Source: Runella zeae DSM 19591
GTDB taxonomy: Bacteria; Bacteroidota; Bacteroidia; Cytophagales; Spirosomataceae
DNA length: 64,000 nt
Reading direction: 5' to 3'
Assembly (NCBI RefSeq): GCF_000423565.1
Contig: NZ_AUIF01000031.1
Span: 80,393 to 144,392 of the forward strand
Shown: piece after piece, positions 63,738 to 64,000 of the stretch
Layout of the letters: every line of letters begins with the position of its first letter
How positions within the stretch are numbered: the stretch's first letter is position 1
The notes under the pieces: generated by a model
Databases searched by the model: none
What the model was told of the DNA's origin: nothing
What the model saw: the letters and a program-made list of their open reading frames with translations, nothing else
Position numbers and translations under genes: made by a program

Positions 63738-64000
63738 ATCAGCAACTTCAAAATCAGTATTTTCAGCAAATGCCTCCGCTGCAACCCTCTTACGCTCAAG
63801 CTGACGAAGAAACCCCCAAAGAAGAACGCTCAACCTCTTTTTTCTGGATTGTTTTTTGGGTTTTTGTCTTGGTAGGATTGGCATTGTCGGCCTTTTATTT
63901 TGGCATTTTGCTTCCTGCCTTATCTAAAATCATGGTCAAGGTCAATGGCCTCACCACCCACCAAAAGTCTCCCATTATCTACGAAGTGGTTCCGGTAAAA
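63734..64000 (+). CDS. Membrane protein, cut by the window end
   Basis: The first 89 codons are present. A Gln/Pro-rich N-terminus (to about residue 33) is followed by one membrane helix (FFWIVFWVFVLVGLALSAFY) and the start of a soluble domain. It is coupled to the previous gene by ATGA. It runs past the window end, so the function cannot be judged. Confidence 0.6.
   Translation, partial: MNQQLQNQYFQQMPPLQPSYAQADEETPKEERSTSFFWIVFWVFVLVGLALSAFYFGILLPALSKIMVKVNGLTTHQKSPIIYEVVPVK

Overview
The window is chromosomal DNA of a Bacteroidota bacterium, most likely a Cytophagales member. The basis is: Shine-Dalgarno sequences are mostly absent; TAnnTTTG -7 promoter boxes lie before several genes; the integrase, YitT-type, BFN-UVR and DUF4261 proteins look Bacteroidota-like; and the secreted proteins carry FN3 and Ig-like domains. 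No rRNA gene, intact tRNA or CRISPR array was seen.

1-5.6 kb: two broken tRNA pieces, a WYL regulator, the 3' part of a broken AlbA/RecG-like regulator gene, then a minus-strand group: a DapA-family aldolase, and an AraC regulator coupled to a secreted EEP-fold hydrolase.

5.6-21.4 kb: a complete locus for a cytoplasmic uptake [NiFe]-hydrogenase of the cyanobacterial (group 2a) type. In order it has a small protein of unknown function, a TetR regulator, two palindromes on the promoter, hupS, hupL, the maturation protease, two small unknown genes, a TPR protein, hypA, hypB, hypF, hypC, hypD, hypE, an NHL-repeat protein, a nickel-permease-like protein, and then a small gene and a BFN-UVR protein. 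The unknown small proteins at 5662 and 10490 are paralogues. Palindromic REP-like elements lie in the gaps.

21.4-28.5 kb: two small membrane or exported proteins and a YitT-family protein, then a compact array of four unrelated + strand genes (an AIPR defence protein, a secreted protein, a DUF4261 protein and an unknown). Each gene is followed by a 130-150 bp imperfect palindrome with integron attC-like ends. The array is bracketed by an identical 17-bp direct repeat.

28.5-64 kb: a probable mobile element. Block A (28.5-36.9 kb) holds a divergent tyrosine recombinase, a divergent XRE regulator, many tightly overlapping small genes and a D12-class adenine methyltransferase. Block B (60.8-64 kb) has six 10-bp iterons, a ribbon-helix-helix protein and a translationally coupled operon with a P-loop ATPase that runs off the window. 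Between them sits a 22-kb minus-strand cargo: a giant 4545-residue secreted protein ending in an AHH-type nuclease, its Imm11/DUF1629 immunity gene overlapping by ATGA, and three large secreted companions. The same TCTTACATT motif occurs at the XRE divergent promoter and upstream of the giant toxin, so the element's regulator may control its cargo.
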